Below, in pieces: positions 6,160 to 14,250 of a DNA stretch of 43,559 bases. Within the stretch, counting starts at the first letter, position 1; the number at the start of each line of letters is the position of its first letter. The position numbers were made by a program, and so were the translations under genes. Location: contig JAGXSG010000012.1 in assembly GCA_018333995.1 (NCBI GenBank), positions 1 through 43,559 on the forward strand. Direction: 5' to 3'. This DNA comes from Clostridiales bacterium. GTDB taxonomy: Bacteria; Actinomycetota; Coriobacteriia; Anaerosomatales; SLCP01. The notes beneath the pieces are model-generated. The model was given only the letters and a program-made list of their open reading frames with translations. It was not told the origin of the DNA and did no database searches.

Positions 6160-8226
6160 GTGAGAGGGCTGATTTCTCAGCGGTTTCCCAAGGCGTACAG
6201 CGTTGCGCGGATCACCCTTGCTTTGGCTCTCGCTACTCTGCTGCAAGTAATACTAGTGCCTGAGTCAACATATGCGTTTCTGGCCGAACCAACAGTGACC
6301 CCGCTTCTCAATCAGCAGACTAATCCGGTGCTCGGCGACGGATTCATACTATTCGAGCAGCGGATACGCTCCGATGAGCCCGCCGATCTTTGGGCGCTAT
6401 GGCCCGCAACAGGGGTTCGCGCTGTCGTCGCGGACGGCCCCGGAAGTCAATATGCGGCGACCGCGTTCGATCGCTACGTCGTGTTCATCGATGAGCAACA
6501 AGTCGGTCAAACCAACACGTTTCGGCTCAATATTGTCGATATGACGAACCGGTCACGCCGGGCTACGATCGTATCGGCAACTACCACGCCCTTGTGGACC
6601 CCTTCGATCAGCGAGGGCATTCTGACGTGGGCGCAGGGTCCATTGGGAAGCCGAGCGATCTATGGCTTGCGGCTCGATCTGGATGGGAACGGGGTTCCTG
6701 ACGTACTGGAGGGTGGTCCCGTATCCACCGCCGTCGTGTTGGCGGCCGATCCCGGCGCCGATGTTTTTTCTCCGGTCCTCGGGCCAGGCCGCTTGGTGTT
6801 CGCAAGTCGACTGAGCGTAGGAAGCGCGAGGATCATCAGCATGTCGGTCAGCGCGGATTCGACGCGGATTGTCGATCCGGGTGGTACCGCTACGCTATCC
6901 GAGGACACAGCCAACAGGGATCCCGACCCCGCGACTGCAGGTGTTCTTGCGGTTTGGAGGCACTCGGCTGATAGGGTTCGCATCTATGATTTTGTTGCCG
7001 GTACGAGCGTCGACGCGACATCGGGGCCTGGATGGAGCATCGTGGTCTCCCCTTCGACCGACGGCGTTCACGTGGCATGGCAAGCGTTCGGCCTTCCTCC
7101 AGGCAGTCAGGGCGACCCGATCCACCAGGTTTTCATGCGCGACACTACCGGCGCGATCTTCAGGGCGTCTCCTGTGCTCGCTAGTCAGCACGCTCCGGCT
7201 CTTGGTCGCGGAATACTGGCCTGGGGCGACTCGCGTCAGACGCACACGGGGCAGACCCCGAACCTTGCATTTGTATCTCTTGCCTCACGCAGGGTTCAAG
7301 GAGCCGACAGATTCGAGACGGCGGCGCGCTCCTCGGAGCTCGCCTTTCCGCAAGGTTCTGAGCACGTGCTCATAGCCACTGGACACAACTGGCCGGACGC
7401 GCTTGGCGGCTCAGCCCTGGCGGGGGTGCTCGACGCACCCATTCTCTTGGTGGAACGGGACTCGGTTCCAGCGGCAACCAGGGCCGAGATTGCTCGACTG
7501 GGTGCGAGGAGAGCATTGATCCTTGGAGGGACAGGAGCGGTTGGCGCTCGGGTTCAGTCCCAACTTGAGGGGATGGGTGTGGTCGTCGATCGCCTTGGAG
7601 GCGACAATCGCTATCAGACCGCCGAGAGAATCGCCACACGGGTGATCTCCCTCCTGGGAACTCGGCATGACGGCACTTTGTTCCTGGCCACAGGGCGTGA
7701 TTTTCCCGATGCGCTTTCGGCCGCTCCGATTGCGGTTAGGCAGCGATGGCCCGTGGTGCTTGTCGATCCAGGGGCGACTCGGCTTGGCGATGGTGTAAGA
7801 GGGCTCGTGAGGGACTCTAGCTTGGTCATCGTCCTTGGTGGACTCGGCGCTGTGCCCACGAGTGTCGAGGATGAGGTCCGTGCACTTGGCGTGCCGGATG
7901 TCGTTCGGCTGGAAGGCCCCGACCGTTACGACACCGCGGTCGCCATCGCCAGGTTCGCCACCACACACACTGCCGTGAGAGAGAGGCATCGATGGGATCG
8001 TGTCGGGATCTCTACAGGCACGCGCTTTCCAGATGCGCTTAGTGGGGGGGTGCTTCAGGGCAGGACCGGCAGCGTCATGATGCTCACCCGTCCCGACGTA
8101 TTGCCCGAGTCGGTTGCGGTGACTCTGAGAGACAATGCGCTCGCGATTGACACCGTTGTCTTTTTCGGGGGCACGGTTGCTGTGAATCAGAATGTTCGCG
8201 ATTCGGTCTTGGGCAACGTGCGCTAA
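6160..8226 (+). CDS. Secreted TolB-like propeller protein with three CWB2 repeats
   Basis: The roughly 688-residue protein has an N-terminal signal segment (about residues 17-40). A predicted beta-propeller region (about 45-370) has repeated W/F-x-x-S/D...G...L/I-x-W motifs. Three cell-wall-binding type 2 repeats (about 375-688) each open with R-x-x-G-x-D/N-R-F/Y-x-T-A and contain a W/F-P-D-A-L segment and an I/V-x-G-G-x-G-A-V turn. CWB2 repeats hold surface proteins non-covalently to secondary wall polymers, so this is a surface or S-layer-like protein. The start is uncertain: GTG 6160 sits inside a GGGAGG that would be the ribosome site, while CTG 6169 has better spacing (8 bases). It closes the cytochrome cluster and has that cluster's codon style. 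Confidence 0.82.
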   Translation: MRGLISQRFPKAYSVARITLALALATLLQVILVPESTYAFLAEPTVTPLLNQQTNPVLGDGFILFEQRIRSDEPADLWALWPATGVRAVVADGPGSQYAATAFDRYVVFIDEQQVGQTNTFRLNIVDMTNRSRRATIVSATTTPLWTPSISEGILTWAQGPLGSRAIYGLRLDLDGNGVPDVLEGGPVSTAVVLAADPGADVFSPVLGPGRLVFASRLSVGSARIISMSVSADSTRIVDPGGTATLSEDTANRDPDPATAGVLAVWRHSADRVRIYDFVAGTSVDATSGPGWSIVVSPSTDGVHVAWQAFGLPPGSQGDPIHQVFMRDTTGAIFRASPVLASQHAPALGRGILAWGDSRQTHTGQTPNLAFVSLASRRVQGADRFETAARSSELAFPQGSEHVLIATGHNWPDALGGSALAGVLDAPILLVERDSVPAATRAEIARLGARRALILGGTGAVGARVQSQLEGMGVVVDRLGGDNRYQTAERIATRVISLLGTRHDGTLFLATGRDFPDALSAAPIAVRQRWPVVLVDPGATRLGDGVRGLVRDSSLVIVLGGLGAVPTSVEDEVRALGVPDVVRLEGPDRYDTAVAIARFATTHTAVRERHRWDRVGISTGTRFPDALSGGVLQGRTGSVMMLTRPDVLPESVAVTLRDNALAIDTVVFFGGTVAVNQNVRDSVLGNVR

Positions 8227-8285
8227 CATTCAGGGTGAGTATCCGGCGGCCATCGCGCTCGCCGTCCCTGATGAAAGGTATTCCC

Positions 8286-8801
8286 ATGGAGTTCACGGAA
8301 GTCATCGCGTCCAGACGCAGCGTGCGGCATTTCTCCAACCGCCTGGCCGTCAAAGACGAGGACATCCGCGCACTGCTTCTCGCGGCGATCAGCGCCCCCA
8401 CAGCGGGAAACATCCAGCCGTGGCGCTTTACCGTGGTGCGTAGCGCGAACGCGCGGGAGCGTCTTGCTGCCGCGCTCGCGCAGCGGTGGGCCGCGGCGGC
8501 GCCTGTGGTGATCGTTGTCTCTGTCGATCCGCGGCCGTGCGCGGCGCGCTACGGTGATCGGGGCGAGATGCTCTACTCTATCCAGGACACTGCTGCGGCT
8601 GTGCAAAATATGTTGCTTGCCGCGGTCGACAGGGGACTTGCCTCATGCTGGATCGGCGCGTTTGACGAGCGCGCGGTTCGCGCCGCACTTGACATTCCTG
8701 ACGCGATCACGCCGGTGGCCATCTTGCCGATCGGCCACTGTGCCGAGTCAGGTGCGCGCCCCAAAAGGCGTCCCTTAGAAGAGGTCACCACGTGGCTGTG
8801 A
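8286..8801 (+). CDS. Nitroreductase-family FMN oxidoreductase
   Basis: The 171-residue protein opens with E-V-I-x-x-R-R-S-V-R-x-F, the usual start of the nitroreductase fold, where the Arg/Ser residues bind the FMN phosphate. S-A-P-T-A-G-N-x-Q-P-W follows, the second FMN motif. Near residue 115 it has L-A-S-C-W-I-G-A-F, matching the family's third conserved block. Such enzymes use NAD(P)H to reduce nitro compounds, quinones or flavins in the cytoplasm; the substrate here cannot be told. AAAGG seven bases before ATG 8286 supports this start over the in-frame ATG at 8271. It overlaps the next gene by 10 bases, so it is co-translated with the DNA glycosylase. Confidence 0.85.
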   Translation: MEFTEVIASRRSVRHFSNRLAVKDEDIRALLLAAISAPTAGNIQPWRFTVVRSANARERLAAALAQRWAAAAPVVIVVSVDPRPCAARYGDRGEMLYSIQDTAAAVQNMLLAAVDRGLASCWIGAFDERAVRAALDIPDAITPVAILPIGHCAESGARPKRRPLEEVTTWL

Positions 8802-9400
8802 GCCGTTTTGCAGCGCTGGCCGAGCTCCGCGAGCATATCGGAGAGTGCCGCCGCTGTCCGCTCGGCGAGACACGCACGCACATCGTATTCGGGGTGGGCC
8901 GAGAAGACGCCGACGTGATGCTCATCGGTGAGGCGCCGGGGCGAAACGAAGACCTCAAGGGTGAACCGTTCGTCGGTGCCGCGGGCAGAGTGCTCGACGA
9001 GCTGCTTGCCTCGATTGGCATGAGGCGCGCCGATGTCTACATCGCCAACATTCTCAAATGTCGGCCTCCGGGCAATCGCGATCCCCTGTCAGACGAGATC
9101 GAGACGTGCACGCCATTCCTGCGCGACCAGGTCCGGCTCGTTGAGCCACGCGTGATCGTCCCCCTGGGCAACTTCGCGACGCGATTCGTGCTGCGGACCG
9201 AGGAGGGCATCACCGGACTGAGGGGCACGGTGCGCCACGCGGGCGGCTTCACGGTGTTGCCGATCTTCCATCCGGCAGCGGCGCTCTACGATGGCTCCAA
9301 GCATGAAGCGCTTACGGCCGATTTCGCGCTTCTCGGCCGGCTCCTTGCCGAGAATCCCGGCGAGATACCCGCACCGCCAGCACGAGCGACACCGCCGTGA
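8792..9400 (+). CDS. Family 4 uracil-DNA glycosylase (Fe-S)
   Basis: The 202-residue protein shows the features of type 4 uracil-DNA glycosylases, which excise uracil from DNA in base-excision repair. C19 and C22, then C90 and C106, are placed like the four ligands of the family's [4Fe-4S] cluster. G-E-A-P-G (46-50) and the following G-x-P-F-V-G-x-A-G-x-x-L-D form the catalytic and uracil pocket. A C-terminal H-P-A-A matches the conserved motif. GTG 8792 lies seven bases after GAGG and overlaps the nitroreductase. The 3' end overlaps tsaE by four bases. The assignment is secure. Confidence 0.93.
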   Translation: MAVSRFAALAELREHIGECRRCPLGETRTHIVFGVGREDADVMLIGEAPGRNEDLKGEPFVGAAGRVLDELLASIGMRRADVYIANILKCRPPGNRDPLSDEIETCTPFLRDQVRLVEPRVIVPLGNFATRFVLRTEEGITGLRGTVRHAGGFTVLPIFHPAAALYDGSKHEALTADFALLGRLLAENPGEIPAPPARATPP

Positions 9401-9906
9401 GCGGCATCATCGACAGCGCGGGTTCGAACGCGACGCGAGCGGCTGGTGAGGCGTTGGGGAGAGTAGTCTCGCCAGGCGACGTGATCGTGCTCACCGGCGA
9501 CCTGGGAGCCGGCAAGACAGTGCTCGCCAAAGGCGTGGCCGACGGACTTGGCGTGGCCGAGGAGGTCACGAGCCCCACATTCAACATCCTGATCGTGCAC
9601 CGCGGTCGGCTCGAACTCGCGCACTTCGATCTCTACCGGCTCGAGCGGGAGGACCAGCTTGAAGATCTGGACTTCTGGGGAGTGCTCGAGAGTGGCGCGG
9701 TATGTCTCATCGAGTGGGGAGACCGTTTTCCGCAGGCGCTCCCCGCTGATGTGCTTTCGGTGGCGCTTCACATCAGTGGTGATGAGTCACGCACGATCAG
9801 TGTCACGCCATCGGGTCCGGTGAGCGCGGCGCGCGCTTCAAAGTGGCTCGCGGCGTGCGACGCGATAGCCAGTCTCGTGGTTGTCGGCGGCAAGGGAGGG
9901 CGGTGA
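9397..9906 (+). CDS. tsaE: tRNA t6A-synthesis ATPase TsaE
   Basis: TsaE is the small ATPase that works with TsaB and TsaD to put threonylcarbamoyl on A37 of ANN-decoding tRNAs. The 169-residue protein has a Walker A G-D-L-G-A-G-K-T at residues 34-41. It also has the family motifs S-P-T-F-x-x-x and H-F-D-L-Y-R, with I-E-W-G-D near residue 107. The GTG start overlaps the glycosylase stop (GTGA) and its own stop overlaps the tsaB region. The length exceeds the typical 150 or so by a poorly conserved tail. The order tsaE-tsaB-rimI-tsaD is the classical arrangement. Confidence 0.93.
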   Translation: MSGIIDSAGSNATRAAGEALGRVVSPGDVIVLTGDLGAGKTVLAKGVADGLGVAEEVTSPTFNILIVHRGRLELAHFDLYRLEREDQLEDLDFWGVLESGAVCLIEWGDRFPQALPADVLSVALHISGDESRTISVTPSGPVSAARASKWLAACDAIASLVVVGGKGGR

Positions 9907-9908
9907 CG

Positions 9909-10682
9909 GTGGCGTTCGTGCTCGGCATCGACACCGCAACTGAGCGGACCGTGATCGCGCTCGGCGAGCGGGAGCGTGACGGCGCGCGGATCGACATGCG
10001 CGCCGCTGCCGACATCGACGCGCCGCGCGCCGCGCTCGGCCGCCTGCTTCCGGCGTGCGACGAGATGCTGCGCCGGGAAGGGCTTGCGGTGAGCGACATC
10101 ACGGAGGTCGTCGTCGGACGAGGACCGGGCTCGTTTACCGGGGTGCGCATCGGTGTCGCTACGGCGAAAGGGCTCGCGCACGGGCTCGGCGTCCCGCTGT
10201 ACGGCGTGGGCACGCTCGATGTTGTCGCGTGGGGATACGCACGCGCCCCGAGCGCCTACGTGGCGGATGAAACTTCGCACGGCGGGCTGCTTGGCGTGGT
10301 GGGCGATGCCATGCGCGGTGAGGTCTACGTCGCGCTCTTCGAGGTGGTTGAGGGAGCTGTCTCGCGCCTCGAGCCGGACCGGGTCACGACGCCAGCTGAG
10401 GCGGCCTGCGAGTGGGCTTCGCTCGGACGGCCGGTCACACTCGCTGGTGACGGGCTCGCCAAGCACGGAGCGGTGTTCGCCGAGGCGTTCGGTCCGCGCC
10501 TGCGGCTATCCGCCGAGTCACACTGGCTCCCGGCGGCATCCGGCCTGCTCGCCGCCTTCGAGCACGCGTGGGCGGCAGGGGAGGCTGGCAGCGGCGACGT
10601 CGGCGCCCTGCTGCCGACATATCCGCGCCTCTCCGACGCCGAGGAGGCCGAGCGGGCACGAGGGGAGGCTCCGCCGCGATGA
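9909..10682 (+). CDS. tsaB: tRNA t6A-synthesis subunit TsaB
   Basis: TsaB is the ASKHA-fold partner that dimerises with TsaD in the t6A synthase. The 257-residue protein begins V-L-G-I-D-T-A-T, the first ASKHA strand. It contains G-R-G-P-G-S-F-T-G-x-R-I-G, the glycine-rich family signature, near residues 70-82. GTG 9909 is chosen because the AGGGAGGG ribosome site ends eight bases upstream. GTG 9903, which overlaps the tsaE stop, would leave only two bases. The gene ends in an ATGA overlap with the rimI-tsaD fusion. Confidence 0.9.
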   Translation: MAFVLGIDTATERTVIALGERERDGARIDMRAAADIDAPRAALGRLLPACDEMLRREGLAVSDITEVVVGRGPGSFTGVRIGVATAKGLAHGLGVPLYGVGTLDVVAWGYARAPSAYVADETSHGGLLGVVGDAMRGEVYVALFEVVEGAVSRLEPDRVTTPAEAACEWASLGRPVTLAGDGLAKHGAVFAEAFGPRLRLSAESHWLPAASGLLAAFEHAWAAGEAGSGDVGALLPTYPRLSDAEEAERARGEAPPR

Positions 10683-12196
10683 GCGTCACGGTCCGCGCGA
10701 TGGCCCACCGTGATCTCGATGCGGTATGCGCGCTCGAGGAGGCGACGTTCCCGCGACCCTGGTCGCGAGCGTCCTTCGCCGGTGAGCTCGCCAGGCCGGG
10801 GTCGCGAGGTTGGTTCGTCGCCGAGGAGGGCGGCGCGTTCGCTGGTTCAGGTGGCGTGATGGTCGTGGGCACCGAGGCCCACGTGATGAATCTTGCGGTC
10901 GCCGAGGAGTACCGTCGTACCGGAGTGGCGTCGGCGCTCATGGCGGCGATAGTTGAGCGCGCCGTGGCACTCGGGGCATACACGCTCAAGCTTGAGGTGC
11001 GGGAAACGAGTGGAGAGGCGGTCGCGTTTTACCGGGCGCTCGGTCTTGTGGTGACCGGCCGCCGGGTCGACTACTACGGTCCAGGAGAAGACGCGATCAT
11101 CATGTCCGCGCCGCTTGCGGACGTGGAGCGCGTGCTCACACAGCGCGCAGCGGCACGTACGGCGAATGGTCCGTGGCCGCGCGGCACAAACGAGATCGTG
11201 CTTGCCATCGAGACCTCATGCGATGAGACAGCCGCCGCTGTCATGCGCGGCGGTACCGAGTTGCTCTCGAACGTGGTCGCAAGCCAGGTTGATTTCCACT
11301 CGCGCTTTGGCGGTGTCGTGCCCGAGATTGCGTCGCGCAAGCACATCGAGGCAATCGTGGGAGTCGTCGAAGAGGCGCTCGACCGCGCGCAGGTGACCGT
11401 GCGCGATCTTGACGCGATCGCGGTCACGTACGGCCCCGGGCTTATCGGCGCGCTCGTGGTGGGAGTCGCGTACGCCAAGGGGCTCGCGATGGCCACCGGG
11501 GCGCCTCTCGTGGGCGTCAATCACCTCGAAGGCCACATCTTCGCCGCCGTACTCGATGATCCCGCTGTGGCACCGCCGATCATCGCGCTTGTCGTCTCGG
11601 GCGGGCACACCTCCCTCGTGCACGTACCAGAGTGGGGTGTCTACCGAACGCTCGGCCAGACGCTCGACGACGCGGCCGGCGAAGCGTTCGACAAGGTCGC
11701 CAAGGTGCTCGGCCTCGGCTATCCTGGCGGCCCGGCCATCTCGAAGCTCGCCGCCACCGGAGATCCGGCCGCCATCGACTTCCCTCGCGCGATGATGCGA
11801 TCCGGTGACTACCGCTTCTCGCTCTCCGGTCTCAAGACCGCGGTCATCAACCACATTCGTCACGAGCGTGAAGCGGGTCGCGAGATCGACGTGCCTGATC
11901 TCGCCGCGTCGTTCCAGGCGGCCGTGATAGACGTGCAGGTCGCCAAGACCGTCCGTGCCGCCGAGGAGTACGGTGTGCGCACCGTCTGTCTGGCTGGCGG
12001 TGTGGCCGCGAACCCGTCGCTGCGCGAGTCGCTTCGCTCCGCGCTTGACGAGAAGGGCATTGCGCTTGCGGTACCCGCACCTGCGCTGTGTACCGACAAC
12101 GCCGCAATGATCGCGGTCGCTGGCACCTGGCTGCTAAGGCGCGGCGATCGGCTCGGGCTTGCCGCGGAAGCGGTCGCTGACCTGACGCTCGGCTGA
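10679..12196 (+). CDS. tsaD: RimI-TsaD fusion: N-acetyltransferase joined to t6A transferase
   Basis: One 505-residue frame encodes two enzymes usually made separately. Residues 1-150 form a GNAT acetyltransferase of the RimI type (ribosomal protein S18 N-terminal acetylation). Its acetyl-CoA loop is R-R-T-G-V-A-S, and an F-Y-x-x-L-G-F-like end is seen as F-Y-R-A-L-G-L. After a linker of about 20 residues, TsaD runs from about 172 to 505. It has I-E-T-S-C-D-E-T at its start, N-H-L-E-G-H metal-ligand histidines, V-S-G-G-H-T, and a late C-T-D-N-A-A-M-I-A motif with the metal-binding Asp. Known partners TsaE and TsaB are encoded just upstream. Such fusions occur in some Actinobacteria; TsaC is not in this window. 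Confidence 0.93.
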   Translation: MSVTVRAMAHRDLDAVCALEEATFPRPWSRASFAGELARPGSRGWFVAEEGGAFAGSGGVMVVGTEAHVMNLAVAEEYRRTGVASALMAAIVERAVALGAYTLKLEVRETSGEAVAFYRALGLVVTGRRVDYYGPGEDAIIMSAPLADVERVLTQRAAARTANGPWPRGTNEIVLAIETSCDETAAAVMRGGTELLSNVVASQVDFHSRFGGVVPEIASRKHIEAIVGVVEEALDRAQVTVRDLDAIAVTYGPGLIGALVVGVAYAKGLAMATGAPLVGVNHLEGHIFAAVLDDPAVAPPIIALVVSGGHTSLVHVPEWGVYRTLGQTLDDAAGEAFDKVAKVLGLGYPGGPAISKLAATGDPAAIDFPRAMMRSGDYRFSLSGLKTAVINHIRHEREAGREIDVPDLAASFQAAVIDVQVAKTVRAAEEYGVRTVCLAGGVAANPSLRESLRSALDEKGIALAVPAPALCTDNAAMIAVAGTWLLRRGDRLGLAAEAVADLTLG

Positions 12197-12369
12197 TTTG
12201 CGCGGTACGCACTCTCCCGTTTTATGGAGCACCCCTCGAGGGCGATCCGGTTGTGTCCGTTTATCCGCGATGGGGAATATCCCGTTTTGGCACGCGCGTG
12301 TCAGTAGCGGGCTTTGCACCGGTTGGGAACGGGGAGTATGCCCGCGTAGATGAGAGGAGTGTGGAGCAT

Positions 12370-13911
12370 ATGAGGGGCAGACAACGGTGGGCAAGGACAT
12401 CGCTCGTTGTGATGTTAGCGGTGTTCATGCTCGCGAGTATGCCGGGGCTCGGTGCGGCCGGGGGTACGAAGGACGGAGGTGCGACCATCCAGCCGCAGGC
12501 CGCGGTCGTGTACGCGGATGCCTACGAACCTGACGACACGTTCGCCACAGCGTACGAATTCGATCCGGCACTCGACGGGAACACGTACTCTTCGTACCGC
12601 TCGTTCCACGGCATGAACGAATCGGAAGACCAGTGGGATACCGTCAAGGTGACGATCGATGAGACAGGGACCCCGATCTGGGTGGAGGCCGTGTACGCCT
12701 CCGGGTTCTCAGACACTGAGATCTATCTCTACGACAGCGAGGGGACTTTTCTCAGGTACGCTGACGACAACGATTTCTGGAACAGCGGGTACTCGGACTC
12801 GATGTATTATCGCGCGCCCTCTCCGGGGATCTACTACATCCAGATCGGCGGCCGTGGTCATCTGTGCGAGTATGAGCTCCACATCACCTTAGGCGACGCT
12901 CGTCGCGTGTGGGGCGAGAACCGGTTTGCGACAGCCGCTGAGGTTTCGCGGCTGCAGTGGGATGACACACAGAACCCAGTTCCCGGGACGGGCATCGGCC
13001 CCTCAGACATCGTGATCGTGAATGGGAGCAATCCCGCTGACGCCTTAGCTGGCGGCCCGATGGCGACTCAGCTCGGCGGCGTGTTGCTTCTCACGCACAA
13101 GGATCACCTGCCGTATGAGACGTGGGACGAGATATGGCGTGTGACTGAGTCGAGGTACTGGGACGAGGACGACGTCAAGATCTGGGTGCTCGGCGGCGAA
13201 TCCGCGGTGAGCGAGGAGGTCTTCGACGAGCTTGCGAACATCCGCAATATCTCTGAGATCGAGCGCATCGCTGGGGCCGATCGCTTCGAGACGGCGGCCG
13301 CTGTTGCGACCGCGACAGCCGAGGCGGGACACATAGGCGGCACGGCGTTCATCGTGAACGGCCACTCGTGGGCGGACGGCCTGGCGGCTGCGCCGGTCGC
13401 GGCCAACGAGCGGAGCCCTGTGCTCATGACCCACAAGGACCATGTGCCTCAAGTCACCATGGACTGGCTCATGGGTAACGCGATCACCAACGTCGTAGTG
13501 GTCGGCGGCGAGGGTGCCGTCAGCTCAGCGGTCTTTGATGAGCTCGCCACTGAGTTTGTTGTCGAGCGTGTGGCGGGTGCCAACAGGTATGAGACCGCGC
13601 TTGCTGTCGCGCGGTGGGGGGTGGCCAATGCGGGCATGAGCCCGCATCTCGCGACCGTCGTGTCGGGCGAGAACTTCCCCGACGCGCTTGCGGCGGCTCC
13701 GATCAGCTGGTGGACGGGCGCACCCGTGCTGTTCACATCGAAGAATTCGTTGCATCAAACGGTAGTCGACTACTTCCACACAAACGGAGCTATCGGTAGC
13801 ATTATAGGGGACGGGATCGGTTGCTACCTGATCGGCGGCCCAGGCGCGATCAGCGAAGCTGTCTACGAGGCGTTCCGCGACCTTTGGCAGACGATTCCTC
13901 CACCGGATTAG
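12370..13911 (+). CDS. Secreted PPC-domain protein with three CWB2 repeats
   Basis: The 513-residue protein has a signal peptide (about residues 8-33). A beta-sandwich like the bacterial pre-peptidase C-terminal (PPC) domain follows (about 50-170), opening with D-A-Y-E-P-D-D-T-F and containing L-Y-D-S-E-G and Y-Y-I-Q-I. Three CWB2 repeats (about 175-510) then begin at W-G-E-N-R-F, A-G-A-D-R-F and A-G-A-N-R-Y, each with an A-D-A/G-L-A segment and a V-x-G-G-E/P-x-A-V/I turn. It should be held on the cell surface by secondary wall polymers; no enzymatic domain is visible. ATG 12370 is preferred (GAGGAG ends 10 bases before). The 173-base gap upstream separates it from tsaD. Confidence 0.85.
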   Translation: MRGRQRWARTSLVVMLAVFMLASMPGLGAAGGTKDGGATIQPQAAVVYADAYEPDDTFATAYEFDPALDGNTYSSYRSFHGMNESEDQWDTVKVTIDETGTPIWVEAVYASGFSDTEIYLYDSEGTFLRYADDNDFWNSGYSDSMYYRAPSPGIYYIQIGGRGHLCEYELHITLGDARRVWGENRFATAAEVSRLQWDDTQNPVPGTGIGPSDIVIVNGSNPADALAGGPMATQLGGVLLLTHKDHLPYETWDEIWRVTESRYWDEDDVKIWVLGGESAVSEEVFDELANIRNISEIERIAGADRFETAAAVATATAEAGHIGGTAFIVNGHSWADGLAAAPVAANERSPVLMTHKDHVPQVTMDWLMGNAITNVVVVGGEGAVSSAVFDELATEFVVERVAGANRYETALAVARWGVANAGMSPHLATVVSGENFPDALAAAPISWWTGAPVLFTSKNSLHQTVVDYFHTNGAIGSIIGDGIGCYLIGGPGAISEAVYEAFRDLWQTIPPPD

Positions 13912-13939
13912 CGGCCCGTAGTCTCATTCTTGCGCCGTT

Positions 13940-13968
13940 CGAGGGCCGGGCCAACTGTCCGGCCCTCG
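13940..13968 (+). terminator. Probable terminator after the PPC-CWB2 gene
   Basis: A perfect 10-bp GC-rich inverted repeat (13940-13949 with 13959-13968) has a 9-base loop and lies 29 bases past the stop. Only a weak T-containing stretch follows, so termination strength is uncertain. It separates the CWB2 gene from the groESL promoter. Confidence 0.6.
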
Positions 13969-14044
13969 TCGCGCTTCCTGGTATACGTTTTTGACCTATG
14001 CGGCCCGCACTCACGTGCGTCGGTAAAATGCCTGTGAAACGGGG

Positions 14045-14073
14045 TTGAAAGCCGAGAGCGGGAGGGATAGAAT
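14045..14073 (+). promoter_or_regulatory. Housekeeping-type promoter of groESL
   Basis: The -35 box TTGAAA (14045-14050) and the -10 box TAGAAT (14068-14073) are separated by 17 bases. Each matches the vegetative consensus at five of six positions. Transcription would start near 14080, just before the CIRCE operator, which is the usual geometry for HrcA repression. Confidence 0.75.
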
Positions 14074-14082
14074 CCCTACGTG

Positions 14083-14109
14083 TTGGCACTCGGATAAGGA
14101 GAGTGCTAG
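14083..14109 (+). promoter_or_regulatory. CIRCE operator (HrcA binding site)
   Basis: The inverted repeat TTGGCACTC-N9-GAGTGCTAG is a near-perfect match to CIRCE (TTAGCACTC-N9-GAGTGCTAA), with one change in each arm. It lies just after the predicted start point of the groESL promoter, so binding by HrcA would block transcription and RNA would also carry the repeat. hrcA itself is not in the window. Heat-shock control of groESL by HrcA follows from established knowledge of CIRCE. Confidence 0.92.
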
Positions 14110-14250
14110 CAGGCGGCATATCCGGCTGCGAAGTGGGGTACATACCTGTTCGCGGTTCGCCGCGCGATGGGGTGCTGCATCAAGCGTCGTAATCCCGTCA
14201 GCACAGTAGGAAGTAAGTCATGCCGGTTCGATAACACAGGAGGGCAGCAC
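14110..14250 (+). other. Long structured 5' leader of groES
   Basis: The gap between the CWB2 gene and groES is 339 bases. It holds the terminator, promoter and CIRCE listed separately, then this untranslated leader of about 140 bases. The leader can fold GCGAA/TTCGC (14128-14132 with 14149-14153) and GTGCTG/CAGCAC (14172-14177 with 14199-14204). It ends in AGGAGGG six bases before the groES ATG. I see no known riboswitch or thermosensor motif and no convincing small gene. Confidence 0.4.

Noticed and set aside
12197-12369. Possible riboswitch before the PPC-CWB2 gene (c-di-GMP or c-di-AMP type)
   Set aside because: The gap has imperfect palindromes (near 12273-12282 and 12288-12303), but the conserved core motifs of those riboswitches were not found.
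13991-14029. A second groESL promoter using TTGACC at 13991 and TAAAAT at 14024
   Set aside because: The boxes are 27 bases apart, too far for a vegetative promoter; the TTGAAA/TAGAAT pair at 14045-14073 fits far better.
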